Shown one piece after another: positions 8,736 through 17,006 of a stretch of DNA of 64,000 bases (the first letter of the stretch is position 1; each line of letters starts with the position of its first letter). Source of the stretch: Microvirga aerophila (GTDB lineage Bacteria > Pseudomonadota > Alphaproteobacteria > Rhizobiales > Beijerinckiaceae); assembly GCF_003332305.1 (NCBI RefSeq), contig NZ_QOIO01000015.1, positions 1 to 64,000 of the forward strand, read 5' to 3'. The position numbers and the translations under genes were made by a program. The notes beneath the pieces were generated by a model, which made no database searches, was not told the DNA's origin, and saw only the letters and a list, made by a program, of their open reading frames with translations.

Positions 8736-10277
8736 TCAGCCGACCGCGAACAGATCCCGGTTGTCGGACGAGGCCTGCGGCTCCTCGAAGGCGTTCGGGT
8801 CGCCCGGTCCGGTCTCCCACCCGAGATCAGGCAGCGCGATGATGCGAAGGCCTCGCGGGTCGTTGCGGGTCACCACGATATTGCGGCTTTCCATATAGGC
8901 CACGAGACGCCGGGCCCGGCCGGGGGAGCGGCTGCCGCAGGCGCGGGCGATCTCGCCGTCCGGCGGACAGGGTGCGCCCTCGAGCGCCGCGCGGGCCAAC
9001 AGCAGGAAGACGCCCTGGATGTCTTCCGCCAGATCGGCCGCGAAGGCGACGGCGCGGTCCCATTCCGGTCCCTCGGCGGTCGCCGTGTCGACACCCGCGC
9101 GGGCCACTGCGAGGCGGCGGCGGAAGGCCGGCAGGCTCAACGGCTCGCCGCCGACGCGGCGGATGCGGCAGCGCACCAGAAAGTCCTGGTAGAGCACCGC
9201 GACGGTGCGGAACGCTGCCTCCGGATCGTCGAGGATCTCGCGCAGGACGGCATCGACCGCGGCATCCCGTTCGGCCTTGGTTTCCTCCGTCGCCTCGACT
9301 TGCGCCTCCGGCGCGGCGGCCGGACGCGTGCGGGCGAGCTGGGCCAGAAGGTCGTTGGTGGACGGGGCCGGCGGCGGAGGGGCACGGCGCGGCATGACCG
9401 GGCGCACCGGCTCGTCCTCGCCCGGCTTGAAGATGAGATCGCGCGCGTCCTCCTTGGGTTGCTCTGGCAACGGCACGAGCTTGAATGTGCCGCTGCGGGC
9501 GGAGGTCTCCACATCGCCGATGCGGATCGGCACCGGCCGGCGCGCCAGGGCGGGCCCGAGGGCCACGAAGTGGCCGCGCTCCAGGTCGCGGAACATCTCG
9601 GCCTGCCGGCGCTCCATGCCGAGAAGATCGGCCGCGCGGGCCATGTCGATGTCCAGGAAGGTGCGGCCCATGAGGAAGTTTGAGGCTTCCGCCGCCACGT
9701 TCTTGGCCAGCTTGGCGAGGCGCTGCGTGGCGATGATGCCCGCAAGTCCGCGCTTGCGGCCGCGGCACATGAGGTTGGTCATGGCCCCAAGGGAGACTTT
9801 TCTCGCCTCGTCCGACACGTCGCCGGCGGCGGCGGGCGCGAAAAGCTGCGCCTCGTCCACCACTACCAGCATGGGATACCAGAAATCGCGGTCCGCATCG
9901 AAGAGGCCGCCCAGGAAGGCCGCCGCGCAGCGCATCTGCGCCTCGGCGTCCAGGCCCTCCAGGCTCAGCACCACGGAGACCCGGTGCTGGCGCACCCGGG
10001 CGGCAATGCGCTGGATGTCGCCCTCGCTGCGCGAGGCGTCCACCACCACGTGGCCGAACTTGTCGGCGAGCGTGACGAAATCGCCCTCCGGGTCGATGAT
10101 GGCCTGCTGGACAACCCCGGCGCTCTGCTCCAGGAGCCGGCGCAGCAGATGCGACTTGCCGGAGCCGGAATTGCCCTGGACGAGCAGACGCGTCGCCAGA
10201 AGCTCCTCCAGGTCGAGCAGAGCCGACGTTCCTCCCGGTGCGGAGGACACCACCCCCATGTCGATCCCAGCCTTCAT
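8736..10277 (-). CDS. HerA-like / DUF87 P-loop ATPase
   Basis: A 513-residue protein. The N-terminal 280 residues form a HerA/FtsK-type ATPase: Walker A GNSGSGKSH at 35-43, a QAIIDPEGDF strand, Walker B VVVDEAQ at 138-144 and a sensor-like GIIATQRLAKLAKNV. A proline-rich linker (PRRAPPPPAPS) follows, then an alpha-helical C-terminal region and a winged-helix-like end (GEIARACGSRSPGRARRLVAYME). HerA relatives translocate DNA and usually pair with the nuclease NurA, but no nuclease gene is adjacent. It is a single gene between unrelated neighbours. Its exact task, whether repair, defence or DNA processing, is open. Confidence 0.8.
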   Translation of the reverse strand: MKAGIDMGVVSSAPGGTSALLDLEELLATRLLVQGNSGSGKSHLLRRLLEQSAGVVQQAIIDPEGDFVTLADKFGHVVVDASRSEGDIQRIAARVRQHRVSVVLSLEGLDAEAQMRCAAAFLGGLFDADRDFWYPMLVVVDEAQLFAPAAAGDVSDEARKVSLGAMTNLMCRGRKRGLAGIIATQRLAKLAKNVAAEASNFLMGRTFLDIDMARAADLLGMERRQAEMFRDLERGHFVALGPALARRPVPIRIGDVETSARSGTFKLVPLPEQPKEDARDLIFKPGEDEPVRPVMPRRAPPPPAPSTNDLLAQLARTRPAAAPEAQVEATEETKAERDAAVDAVLREILDDPEAAFRTVAVLYQDFLVRCRIRRVGGEPLSLPAFRRRLAVARAGVDTATAEGPEWDRAVAFAADLAEDIQGVFLLLARAALEGAPCPPDGEIARACGSRSPGRARRLVAYMESRNIVVTRNDPRGLRIIALPDLGWETGPGDPNAFEEPQASSDNRDLFAVG

Positions 10278-10471
10278 CAGCCTCCCTCAGCCCCAATCCC
10301 GAACCGGCTTGGTCCTAACACGGCAATCATGAGGAAAGTGCCCTCCGGCGACGAATCCTCCACAGGCTTGCGTCGCTATCCCCAGGCATGAGGCCGCAGG
10401 CACGGGGAGGAAACAACGCATCACCGGGGTCATTAACCTTCCGCTTTTCCTCGTGGGTCGCAGGAGGAACG

Positions 10472-10705
10472 ATGTTTCTGGTCTTTTCCGCTCTTGATGC
10501 CTTTGCCGGAGCCGCGATCCTTTCAGTCGAGGGCTCCCACCAGCCGGTCATGACGGCTGCCGTGGCGCAACCCCTCATCCAGGATACAGGCCCGCCGCCC
10601 GCCGCGGCCGCCCGGGCGGAGCGGATTTTCGAGTATACCGGCATCGCGCTGCTGCTCGTGATCATCGTCTCCGTGGTCATGATCCTGATTCGGCAACGGC
10701 GCTAG
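10472..10705 (+). CDS. Small single-pass membrane protein, unknown
   Basis: A 77-residue protein starting at the ATG at 10472, which has a strong AGGAGG site at 10462-10467. Residues 1-17 are hydrophobic and may be a signal or anchor. A Pro/Ala-rich stretch follows, and the C-terminus is one clear membrane helix (YTGIALLLVIIVSVVMILI) ending in the positive tail RQRR. Not recognised as a named family. The strong ribosome site is the main reason to accept it as a gene. It converges with the DHA2 pump gene nine bases on. Confidence 0.6.
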   Translation: MFLVFSALDAFAGAAILSVEGSHQPVMTAAVAQPLIQDTGPPPAAAARAERIFEYTGIALLLVIIVSVVMILIRQRR

Positions 10706-10713
10706 ACCGGGGC

Positions 10714-12243
10714 TCAATCGGCAACCGCCGCCTCGGCGGCCTTGACGGCGCTGCCGCGCAGGGGCCGCTCCTCCATGGCCAGCAGGAACAGGAACGCGAT
10801 GGCGAACCCGATGGCGGCGGCGATGAACACGCGCGAGAACACGTCGCTGAGATTCACGCCGCTTTGTGCGGCCGAAGCCGCCAGGCTCTCGAAGCTCCCG
10901 CCCCCGCTCAGGCCAGCGCCGGTGAGGACGATCGCCCCGAAGATCGCCACGATGAAAGCGCCGCCGAGCGAGCGAAAGAAATTCGCCGTGCCGGTCGCGG
11001 TTCCCAGTTCGTGCGGCGCGACCGCGTTCTGGATCGCCACGGTGGAGACCGGCAGGAGCGTGCCGAGACCGACGCTGATGAGGGCTAGGACCAGCTCGAC
11101 CGCCACGAGCGGCATCCGGGCGCCGATAGCCGCCATGACGGCGGTTGCGATCATGGCCACCAGGAGGCCGGCGATCGGCAGGTGCTTGTAGTGCTTTACC
11201 TTGGCCATCGCGCGCCCGGACACGGTGGCGCCCACGACCGTGCCGGCCATGAGCGGGATCAGGGCGAGGCCCGAGAGGCTGGCCGAGAGGCCGCGCACGT
11301 TCTCGAAATAGACCGGAAGATAGATGGTGAGGCCGATATAGGTGCCCATGCCGAAGCAGGCCGCGAGGGTGCCCATGCGCACCACGGGATTGTGCAGCAC
11401 GCCGGGCGGAATCAGCGGTTCCAGGGCAAGGCGCATGCGCACCGAGAATAGCCCCCACAACACCACCGAGGCGGCGAAGAGACCGAGGACCGGCCACGAG
11501 CCCCAGGGGTAACGCAGGCCGCCCCAGCTCAGGCCGAGGAGGAGCGAGACGGTGGCCAGCACCAGGAGCAGCGCTCCCAGGAGATCGAGCCTGTGCGGCC
11601 GGTCGAAGCGCGGCAGTTTTTTCAGCCCGTGATAGGCGATCACTAAGGCCACGAGGCCCAGCGGCAGGTTGATCCAGAAAATCACCGACCAGTGCAGGTG
11701 CTCGGCGAAGAAGCCGCCCAGCACCGGTCCGAGCAGGCTCGCGGTCATGAAGACGCTCGCGAAATAGACCTGGTATTTTCCGCGCTCCTTCGGCGGCACG
11801 AGATCCGCCACGATGGTCTGCGCCAGCGCGATCAGGCCACCGCCGCCGAGGCCCTGGACGCCCCGGGCCAGGATAAGGGCGAACATGGTGGGAGCCAGGG
11901 CGCAGGCGACGGAGCCGATGATGAACACCACGATGCCGATCAGCATGGTGATGCGGCGGCCGTGACTGTCGCTGAACTTGCCGTAGAGAGGCGTCACGGC
12001 GGTGGCCGTGAGCAGATAAACGGTCACCACCCAGGGCAGGTGCTCCAGGTCGCCGAGCTCGTGACCGATGGTGGGCAGGGCCGTGGCGATGATGGTCTGG
12101 TCGAGGGCCGCCAGCAGCATCGACAGCATGACGCCAAAGATGATCCTGCGGATTTCGGCTTGGCTCAATTCACGTCCCGGGCCGCGGTGCAGGGTCTCGT
12201 TCGTTCGCTGATCCATCGTGTCCGTCGCGTTGCTTCCGCCCAT
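10714..12243 (-). CDS. MFS multidrug efflux transporter, DHA2 (EmrB/QacA) family
   Basis: A 509-residue inner-membrane protein with 14 predicted helices. Helix 1 carries LAALDQTIIATALPTIGHELG, motif D1 of the DHA2 group. The loop 2-3 motif A is GKFSDSHGRR, and motif C is visible in LLGPVLGGFFAEH. Such pumps export drugs or toxic compounds by proton antiport. The start could be the ATG at 12243 or the ATG at 12216; neither has a clear ribosome site. No regulator or membrane-fusion partner is adjacent, so it probably works alone. Confidence 0.88.
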   Translation of the reverse strand: MGGSNATDTMDQRTNETLHRGPGRELSQAEIRRIIFGVMLSMLLAALDQTIIATALPTIGHELGDLEHLPWVVTVYLLTATAVTPLYGKFSDSHGRRITMLIGIVVFIIGSVACALAPTMFALILARGVQGLGGGGLIALAQTIVADLVPPKERGKYQVYFASVFMTASLLGPVLGGFFAEHLHWSVIFWINLPLGLVALVIAYHGLKKLPRFDRPHRLDLLGALLLVLATVSLLLGLSWGGLRYPWGSWPVLGLFAASVVLWGLFSVRMRLALEPLIPPGVLHNPVVRMGTLAACFGMGTYIGLTIYLPVYFENVRGLSASLSGLALIPLMAGTVVGATVSGRAMAKVKHYKHLPIAGLLVAMIATAVMAAIGARMPLVAVELVLALISVGLGTLLPVSTVAIQNAVAPHELGTATGTANFFRSLGGAFIVAIFGAIVLTGAGLSGGGSFESLAASAAQSGVNLSDVFSRVFIAAAIGFAIAFLFLLAMEERPLRGSAVKAAEAAVAD

Positions 12244-12422
12244 CTATGGCAAGCGGGAAGGCATTTGTCTTAACGCCCGTTGCAGGGCAGATATGCGCCT
12301 CGGCCCGACGCCATGGCGGATCGGTGCGGACGGAACGGCTGGCAGGATCGCCTGTTCCATCCACCCGCGGAAAGCCTCGCGGTGGTCGGGGCTGATTCAC
12401 GGTGAAACATCGCCGCCCCGGC

Positions 12423-12523
12423 CCTCATCCTGAGAAGCGAAGCATTCCGAAGCACGAGGGCGTCTAAGGCATCCGCTGGAACGTCCTTCGAGACGCCGCT
12501 GACGCGGCTTCTCGGGATGAGGT
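12423..12523. repeat. Intergenic CTCATCCTGAG-type inverted repeat
   Basis: The 319-base gap before the DUF1772 gene contains CTCATCCTGAGAAGC near 12424 and, about 85 bases on, the inverted match GCTTCTCGGGATGAG. This resembles the dispersed CCTCATCCTGAGG elements common between genes in Methylobacteriaceae and Bradyrhizobiaceae. The inner part contains a second short complementary pair around TCCTTCGAGACGCC. No ORF of merit is seen in the gap. Confidence 0.55.
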
Positions 12524-12562
12524 AGAGAGTTATCGGAAGACACTCGGCATGCGGTCGGACGG

Positions 12563-13039
12563 ATGAGCAAGGCTCTCAAGGTCTGCAGTGTTGCGGCGCT
12601 GGTCTTATCGGCCCTCAGCCTCGGGCCGTCCTTCGCCCATGTGCTCGAGGCCCCGCCGCGCCTGATGGTCTGGTCGCCGGAACTGTGGCGCGACGCGACC
12701 GTGTTCAACGGCCAGTTTCGGCTCTTCGCGCTTGTGGGCGCGCCGATCGACCTCGGGGCGATCCTCGCCGCGGCCATCCTGGCCGGCGTTCTGCGCAAGG
12801 AACGCGAGCCTTTCCGATGGGCGCTGGCGGGCGCAGTCCTGCTCACCCTCGGCCTCGTCGTATGGTTCGGCTGGGTTGCCCCGGCGAACTCCGTGCTGGC
12901 AACCTGGGTTCCTGGTCCGATTCCGGATGATTTCAACGCGGTTCGCCATCGCTGGGAGACGGGACATATGGCGGTTGCGGCCCTCAAGCTCATCGGCTTC
13001 ATCGCCATCGTGCTTTCGGTTGTCCGCACCAGCCGTTAG
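12563..13039 (+). CDS. DUF1772 (anthrone oxygenase-like) integral membrane protein
   Basis: A 158-residue protein with four predicted membrane helices. The layout matches DUF1772: helix 1, a soluble stretch with a conserved RLMVWSPELWRDATVFNGQF segment, two helices, then a loop (DDFNAVRHRWETGHMAVAALKL) and the last helix. Conserved Trp, Arg and His residues in the last loop are as in the family. It is named after fungal anthrone oxygenases, but bacterial function is not established. It probably forms a unit with, or simply precedes, the YcaQ-like gene 44 bases on. Confidence 0.75.
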   Translation: MSKALKVCSVAALVLSALSLGPSFAHVLEAPPRLMVWSPELWRDATVFNGQFRLFALVGAPIDLGAILAAAILAGVLRKEREPFRWALAGAVLLTLGLVVWFGWVAPANSVLATWVPGPIPDDFNAVRHRWETGHMAVAALKLIGFIAIVLSVVRTSR

Positions 13040-13083
13040 CCGGTGCTTGCCGAAAGCGCCCCCTTCGGGCTAACGACCCTTTC

Positions 13084-14286
13084 ATGACGCCTCGCACCCG
13101 CCTGTCCGTCTCGCAAGCCCGCCGCATCGCGCTCTCCGCCCAAGGCTTCACCGACGCGCGCCCGGCCGCCCCGGCCGCCCGCCACGTCGCCAGGGTTATC
13201 AACCGCTCGAACCTGCTTCAGATCGATTCGGTGAACGTGCTGGTGCGGGCGCATTACATGCCGCTCTTCTCCCGACTCGGGGCCTATGACCGCGCGCTCC
13301 TGGAGACGAGCGCCTACCATCCGAAGAAGCGCGCCACATTCGAGTACTGGGGGCACGAGGCCTCCCTCATCCGGCTCGATCTCCACCCGCTCTTCCGCTG
13401 GCGCATGGCCCGGGCGGCCCGGGGCGAAGGCATCTATGGCGGGCTCGCCCGGTTCGGCCGGGAGAAGCGCGCCTTCATCGACGGGGTGAGGCGCGAGATC
13501 GAAACGCGCGGTCCCATGGGAGCGGGCGAATTGAGCGATGGCGGCAAGAGCCAGAGCGCCTGGTGGGGCTGGAGCGACGGAAAGCGGGCGCTCGAATGGC
13601 TGTTCTGGGCCGGTGAGGTCACCACCGCCACGCGGCGCGGTTTCGAGCGCATCTACGACCTGCCCGAGAGGGTGCTGCCCTCCGCTGTCCTGAACGCCCC
13701 GACGCCGCCGGAGGACGAGGCGCAGCGCGAACTCCTGCGGCTGTCGATCCGGGCGCTCGGCGTCGCCAGCGAGCGCTGCCTGCGGGACTATTTCCGTCTC
13801 GAGCCCTCTGACGCGAAGGCCCGCATCCCGGAACTGGTGGAGTCGGGAGACCTTGTCCCCGTCACGGTGGAAGGCTGGAACGCCCCCGTCTATCTCGACC
13901 CGCAAGCCCGCCTTCCGCGCCGGGTCGAGGCCAGGGCCCTCGTGCCGCCGTTCGATCCCATCGTATGGGAGCGCACCCGCACGGAGCGATTGTTCGATTT
14001 CCGCTACAGGATCGAGATCTACACCCCGGCCGAGAAGCGCGAGTTCGGCTATTACTGCCTGCCCTTCGTGCTGGGCGACAGGATCGTCGCCCGTGTAGAC
14101 CTCAAGGCGGACAGGGCCAACGGCCGGCTCATCGTCCACTCGATCCATCCCGAGGCCTCCGCGCCGCCCGACGAGATCGCCCCGGCCCTGGGCGAGGAAC
14201 TGCGCCTGATGGCGCATTGGCTGGGGCTTGGCGATATCGCGGTCCCGGATCAATCGACGAAGCGGATCGGCGCGATTCTTGCGTGA
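13084..14286 (+). CDS. Winged-helix DNA glycosylase, YcaQ/AlkX (AlkZ-like) family
   Basis: A 400-residue protein of the HTH_42 (DUF1006) family, with repeated winged-helix modules. The catalytic QxQ/QxD signature is present as QID at residues 46-48, inside LLQIDSVNVLVRAHYMPLF. The QxD form marks the AlkX (YcaQ) subgroup, which acts on interstrand crosslinks and nitrogen-mustard type adducts, rather than the azinomycin-specific AlkZ group with QxQ. The C-terminus (GDRIVARVDLKADRANGRL) is the family's last beta domain. It is a monofunctional base-excision enzyme by analogy; the substrate here is inferred. Confidence 0.88.
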   Translation: MTPRTRLSVSQARRIALSAQGFTDARPAAPAARHVARVINRSNLLQIDSVNVLVRAHYMPLFSRLGAYDRALLETSAYHPKKRATFEYWGHEASLIRLDLHPLFRWRMARAARGEGIYGGLARFGREKRAFIDGVRREIETRGPMGAGELSDGGKSQSAWWGWSDGKRALEWLFWAGEVTTATRRGFERIYDLPERVLPSAVLNAPTPPEDEAQRELLRLSIRALGVASERCLRDYFRLEPSDAKARIPELVESGDLVPVTVEGWNAPVYLDPQARLPRRVEARALVPPFDPIVWERTRTERLFDFRYRIEIYTPAEKREFGYYCLPFVLGDRIVARVDLKADRANGRLIVHSIHPEASAPPDEIAPALGEELRLMAHWLGLGDIAVPDQSTKRIGAILA

Positions 14287-14368
14287 TGGCGCCAGCCTCT
14301 CAGGGCGATGCTGTTAAAACAGCGGGGCGAAAGAAGTCGCCCCACTCGCCAGAACAGGCCTCCCCTCT

Positions 14369-15130
14369 ATGTCTGCCGTGATGGATACCTTGATCGCTCC
14401 CGCCACACGCCTTTGGGTCCGCCTGCGCCTGAACGAGGTCGGCCCGCTGATTTCCCTTGCGGGCTTCGGGTTTTTCGCCTGGGGCTTCATGGAGTTGGCC
14501 GACGACGTGCGCGAGGGCGATACCCACGACCTCGACAGCAAGCTGCTGCTTGCCCTTCGCAATCCAACGAACCTTGCCGATCCCCTCGGGCCCGGCTGGC
14601 TGGAGGAGGCCGCCAGGGACATCACGGGGCTCGGGGGCTATGCCATTCTGGCGATCATCACCTGGGTGACCTGGGCCTATCTGATGATGGCCGGCAAGCG
14701 CGGCGCGGCGCTCCTGGTACTTGTCTCCATCATTGGCGGGACCCTGCTCTCCAACGGCCTCAAGCTCGGCTTCGAGCGGCCGCGGCCCGACCTCGTGCCT
14801 CATGCGGCGCAGGTCTATACGGCCAGTTTCCCGAGCGGCCATGCGATGCTCTCCGCCGTTACGTATCTGACCCTGGGCGCTCTGCTGGCGCGGGTCGAGA
14901 AGAGCCGGCGGGCCCGGGCGTTCATCATGATGCTCGCGGTCATCATCACCCTCCTGGTGGGCGCAAGCCGCGTCTATCTCGGAGTCCACTGGCCAAGCGA
15001 CGTTCTGGCCGGGTGGTCGGTCGGAGCGGCCTGGGCGTCCCTCTGCTGGTTCGTCGCCTTGCAACTGCAGCGGCGCGGACAGGTGGAGAAGCCCGGCGAG
15101 ACCTCCTCCCCCGAGCCCGAGAGCTCATGA
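14369..15130 (+). CDS. Phosphatase PAP2 family membrane protein
   Basis: A 253-residue membrane protein with the three phosphatase motifs: KLGFERPRPD, then PSGHAM, then SRVYLGVHWPSDVLAGW. The His in motif 2 is the general acid and the His in motif 3 the nucleophile. Several helices flank them. Likely substrates are undecaprenyl pyrophosphate or other lipid phosphates. The start may be 14369 or the ATG at 14381. Its last codons overlap the recX start in ATGA, so the two genes are probably co-transcribed. Confidence 0.88.
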   Translation: MSAVMDTLIAPATRLWVRLRLNEVGPLISLAGFGFFAWGFMELADDVREGDTHDLDSKLLLALRNPTNLADPLGPGWLEEAARDITGLGGYAILAIITWVTWAYLMMAGKRGAALLVLVSIIGGTLLSNGLKLGFERPRPDLVPHAAQVYTASFPSGHAMLSAVTYLTLGALLARVEKSRRARAFIMMLAVIITLLVGASRVYLGVHWPSDVLAGWSVGAAWASLCWFVALQLQRRGQVEKPGETSSPEPESS

Positions 15131-15672
15131 CGGACAGCGACGACAAGCCGGTCAGGAAGGTCCCGCGAAAAGTCACGCCGGCCTATCTGCAGCGAGCCGC
15201 GATGGCCTATCTCGAACGCTACTCCTCCTCGGCCGAGAACCTGCGCCGGGTGCTCCGGCGCAAGGTCGACAAGCGCTGCCGCCTGCGGGGCGAGGATCCG
15301 GCGGAATTCCATGAGGCCATCGACGAGGTGGTGGCCAAGAGCCTGCGCATCGGGCTGATCGACGATACCCGGTTTGCCGAGGCGCGCGTCGCCACCCTGC
15401 GGCGACGGGGCGGGTCGGCTCGCGCTATTCAGGCCAAGCTCTCGGCCAAGGGCGTCGACCGCGCCACCATCGCGGCAGCCCTTGAAGGGGAAGACAGCGA
15501 CGAGGACAAAGCCGCGCTCGCTTTCGCGCGCCGCCGCAAGCTGGGGCCCTTCAGGCTGGGCGAGCGGGCGCCCTATCGGGACAAGGACCTGGCCGCTCTC
15601 GCCCGCGCGGGCTTCCGGTTCGACTTGGCGCGCCGGATCATCGACGGCGAGATCGAGGATCTCGAGGCTTAA
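15127..15672 (+). CDS. recX: RecX family regulatory protein
   Basis: A 181-residue protein made of three-helix repeats as in RecX. The first is AYLERYSSSAENLRRVLRRKV, the second contains LIDDTRFAEARVATLRRRGGS, and the third GPFRLGERAPYRDKDLAALARAGF. RecX binds and restrains RecA filaments. It is not next to recA here but is translationally coupled to a PAP2 gene by an ATGA overlap. Its basic N-terminal extension (KPVRKVPRKV) is common in Rhizobiales members. It converges on the DUF1345 gene with a 4-base overlap. Confidence 0.85.
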   Translation: MTDSDDKPVRKVPRKVTPAYLQRAAMAYLERYSSSAENLRRVLRRKVDKRCRLRGEDPAEFHEAIDEVVAKSLRIGLIDDTRFAEARVATLRRRGGSARAIQAKLSAKGVDRATIAAALEGEDSDEDKAALAFARRRKLGPFRLGERAPYRDKDLAALARAGFRFDLARRIIDGEIEDLEA

Positions 15673-16343
15673 AGGAGCCCTGCCCCGACGTTCACCGCGA
15701 GCGCCAGGATCGTGGTGTTGAACAGGAAGGCCAGGATGGTGTGCGCGAGGGCCAGGCGGCGCATGCGTTTCGACACGATGATGACGTCGGACGTTTGGGC
15801 CGCGGCTCCCATGGTGAAGGAGAAATAGAGAAAATCCCAGTAATCCGGCTTGTCCTCGTCGGGAAATTGCAGGCCGCGCCTCCGTCCTTCGTCGGCGTAG
15901 TATTCGTGCGCGTAGTGGATGGCGTAGATCGTATGGACGAAGAACCAGGAGCAGAGGATCGTGGCGGCGACAACCGACAGCCCGAAAACCTGCTGCTGCG
16001 CCGGATCGGCGTGAACGCCCAAAAGCTCGACGGCGATCGCTCCAAGGCTCGCCACCGACGCCACGAGGGTCAGAACGAGGACCACCACCGCCTTCTCGTC
16101 CTCCAGGGCGGCTCGTTCGCGCATGTCGCTGGGCGACGAGCGGGCGGCCATGATCCAGGCGAGAGCCAGATACACCACCACGCCCACATCCCAGGCGACG
16201 AGCAGGCGCGAATTCGTCTGCCACGTGGTGGGGGCGAGGATGAAGACCACGATGGCCGCAAGAGCAGCGCAGAGAAGCCGTGGGCGCAAGGGAGCCCAGA
16301 ATCGTGTTCCGATCACCTCGTTTGCTCCGAAGGAGTTGGCCAC
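15669..16343 (-). CDS. DUF1345 family membrane protein
   Basis: A 224-residue protein with about five membrane helices. It shows the DUF1345 hallmarks: WDVGVVVYLALAW in helix 2, HTIYAIHYAHEYYADE after helix 4, and DYWDFLYFSFTMGAAAQTSDV before the last helix. The last segment resembles an ion-channel pore region, but no function is established. The gene stands alone and ends 4 bases inside the end of recX on the opposite strand. Confidence 0.85.
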   Translation of the reverse strand: MANSFGANEVIGTRFWAPLRPRLLCAALAAIVVFILAPTTWQTNSRLLVAWDVGVVVYLALAWIMAARSSPSDMRERAALEDEKAVVVLVLTLVASVASLGAIAVELLGVHADPAQQQVFGLSVVAATILCSWFFVHTIYAIHYAHEYYADEGRRRGLQFPDEDKPDYWDFLYFSFTMGAAAQTSDVIIVSKRMRRLALAHTILAFLFNTTILALAVNVGAGLL

Positions 16344-16459
16344 GGGAACCCAAGGTCAAATGAACTCGCCTGCCGTTTTGCCAAGGTGGCTTTGCAGGCC
16401 CGGGGTCTGGAGCCTGGAAGCGTCTGTCCTAGATGATGCGGCGTAACTGACATCAGGAG

Positions 16460-16888
16460 ATGCACATGAACCGCAAGGCAAGAGCTGTTTGGCAGGGTAC
16501 GGGCAAGGATGGGACAGGCCATCTCACGGCCGATTCGGGCGTTCTGTCGAACACGCCTTACTCCTTCAAAACCCGGTTCGAGAACGAGAAGGGGACCAAT
16601 CCGGAAGAGCTGATCGCCGCCGCTCATGCGGGCTGCTTTACCATGGCGCTCGCCTTCCAGCTCCAGAGCGCGGGCTTCACCCCCACCGAGCTCGCCACCG
16701 AAGCAGTCGTGACCCTCGAGCAGGAGGGGAGCGGATTCAAGATTTCGAAGTCAGCCCTGACTTTGAACGGGAACGTGCCGAACATCGACCGCGCCAAGTT
16801 CGAGGAGCTGGCCCGGGCGGCCGAGAAGAACTGCCCGGTGTCGAAGGTGCTCAACGCCGAAATCACCATGGATTTCACGCTGGCTTGA
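16460..16888 (+). CDS. OsmC family peroxiredoxin
   Basis: A 142-residue protein (140 if the second Met is used). It begins RKARAVWQGTGKDGTGHL, as in OsmC of E. coli. It has the two redox cysteines: C59 in AAHAGCFTMAL and C125 in KNCPVSKVL. Glu residues in the NPEELIAAAH segment complete the active site. OsmC enzymes reduce organic hydroperoxides, using lipoyl-linked thiols as donors. The gene stands alone, as expected for a stress-induced unit. Confidence 0.92.
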   Translation: MHMNRKARAVWQGTGKDGTGHLTADSGVLSNTPYSFKTRFENEKGTNPEELIAAAHAGCFTMALAFQLQSAGFTPTELATEAVVTLEQEGSGFKISKSALTLNGNVPNIDRAKFEELARAAEKNCPVSKVLNAEITMDFTLA

Positions 16889-16899
16889 ACTCATTTGTC

Positions 16900-16995
16900 A
16901 TCCCGGGGCCGCATCAGCGGAACCCGGGATCGCCCGACGAGATGAGCGCCACATTCGGCGCACGATCCCGGATCGGCTTCATGTCGTCCGGGATC
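16900..16995. repeat. Pair of ATCCCGGG-type palindromes between convergent genes
   Basis: Two hairpin-forming repeats lie in the 118-base gap between osmC and the TRAP binding-protein gene. The first pairs ATCCCGGG at 16900-16907 with CCCGGGAT at 16923-16930. The second pairs GATCCCGG at 16964-16971 with CCGGGATC at 16988-16995. They belong to the same kind of element as 3968-4001. Lying between convergent genes, they could also help end transcripts, although no T-run is present. Confidence 0.6.
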
Positions 16996-17006
16996 ACGTT
17001 TGAAAT

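Noticed and set aside
9205-10332. A 375-residue plus-strand frame opposite the HerA-like ATPase gene
   Set aside because: It is very rich in Arg, Ser and Ala, as expected from the complement of a high-GC gene, and shows no domain; the minus-strand gene has clear ATPase motifs.
14308-15672. A 454-residue plus-strand frame ending with RecX
   Set aside because: The upstream part lies over the PAP2 gene in another frame; RecX starts at the ATG at 15127, in the ATGA overlap.
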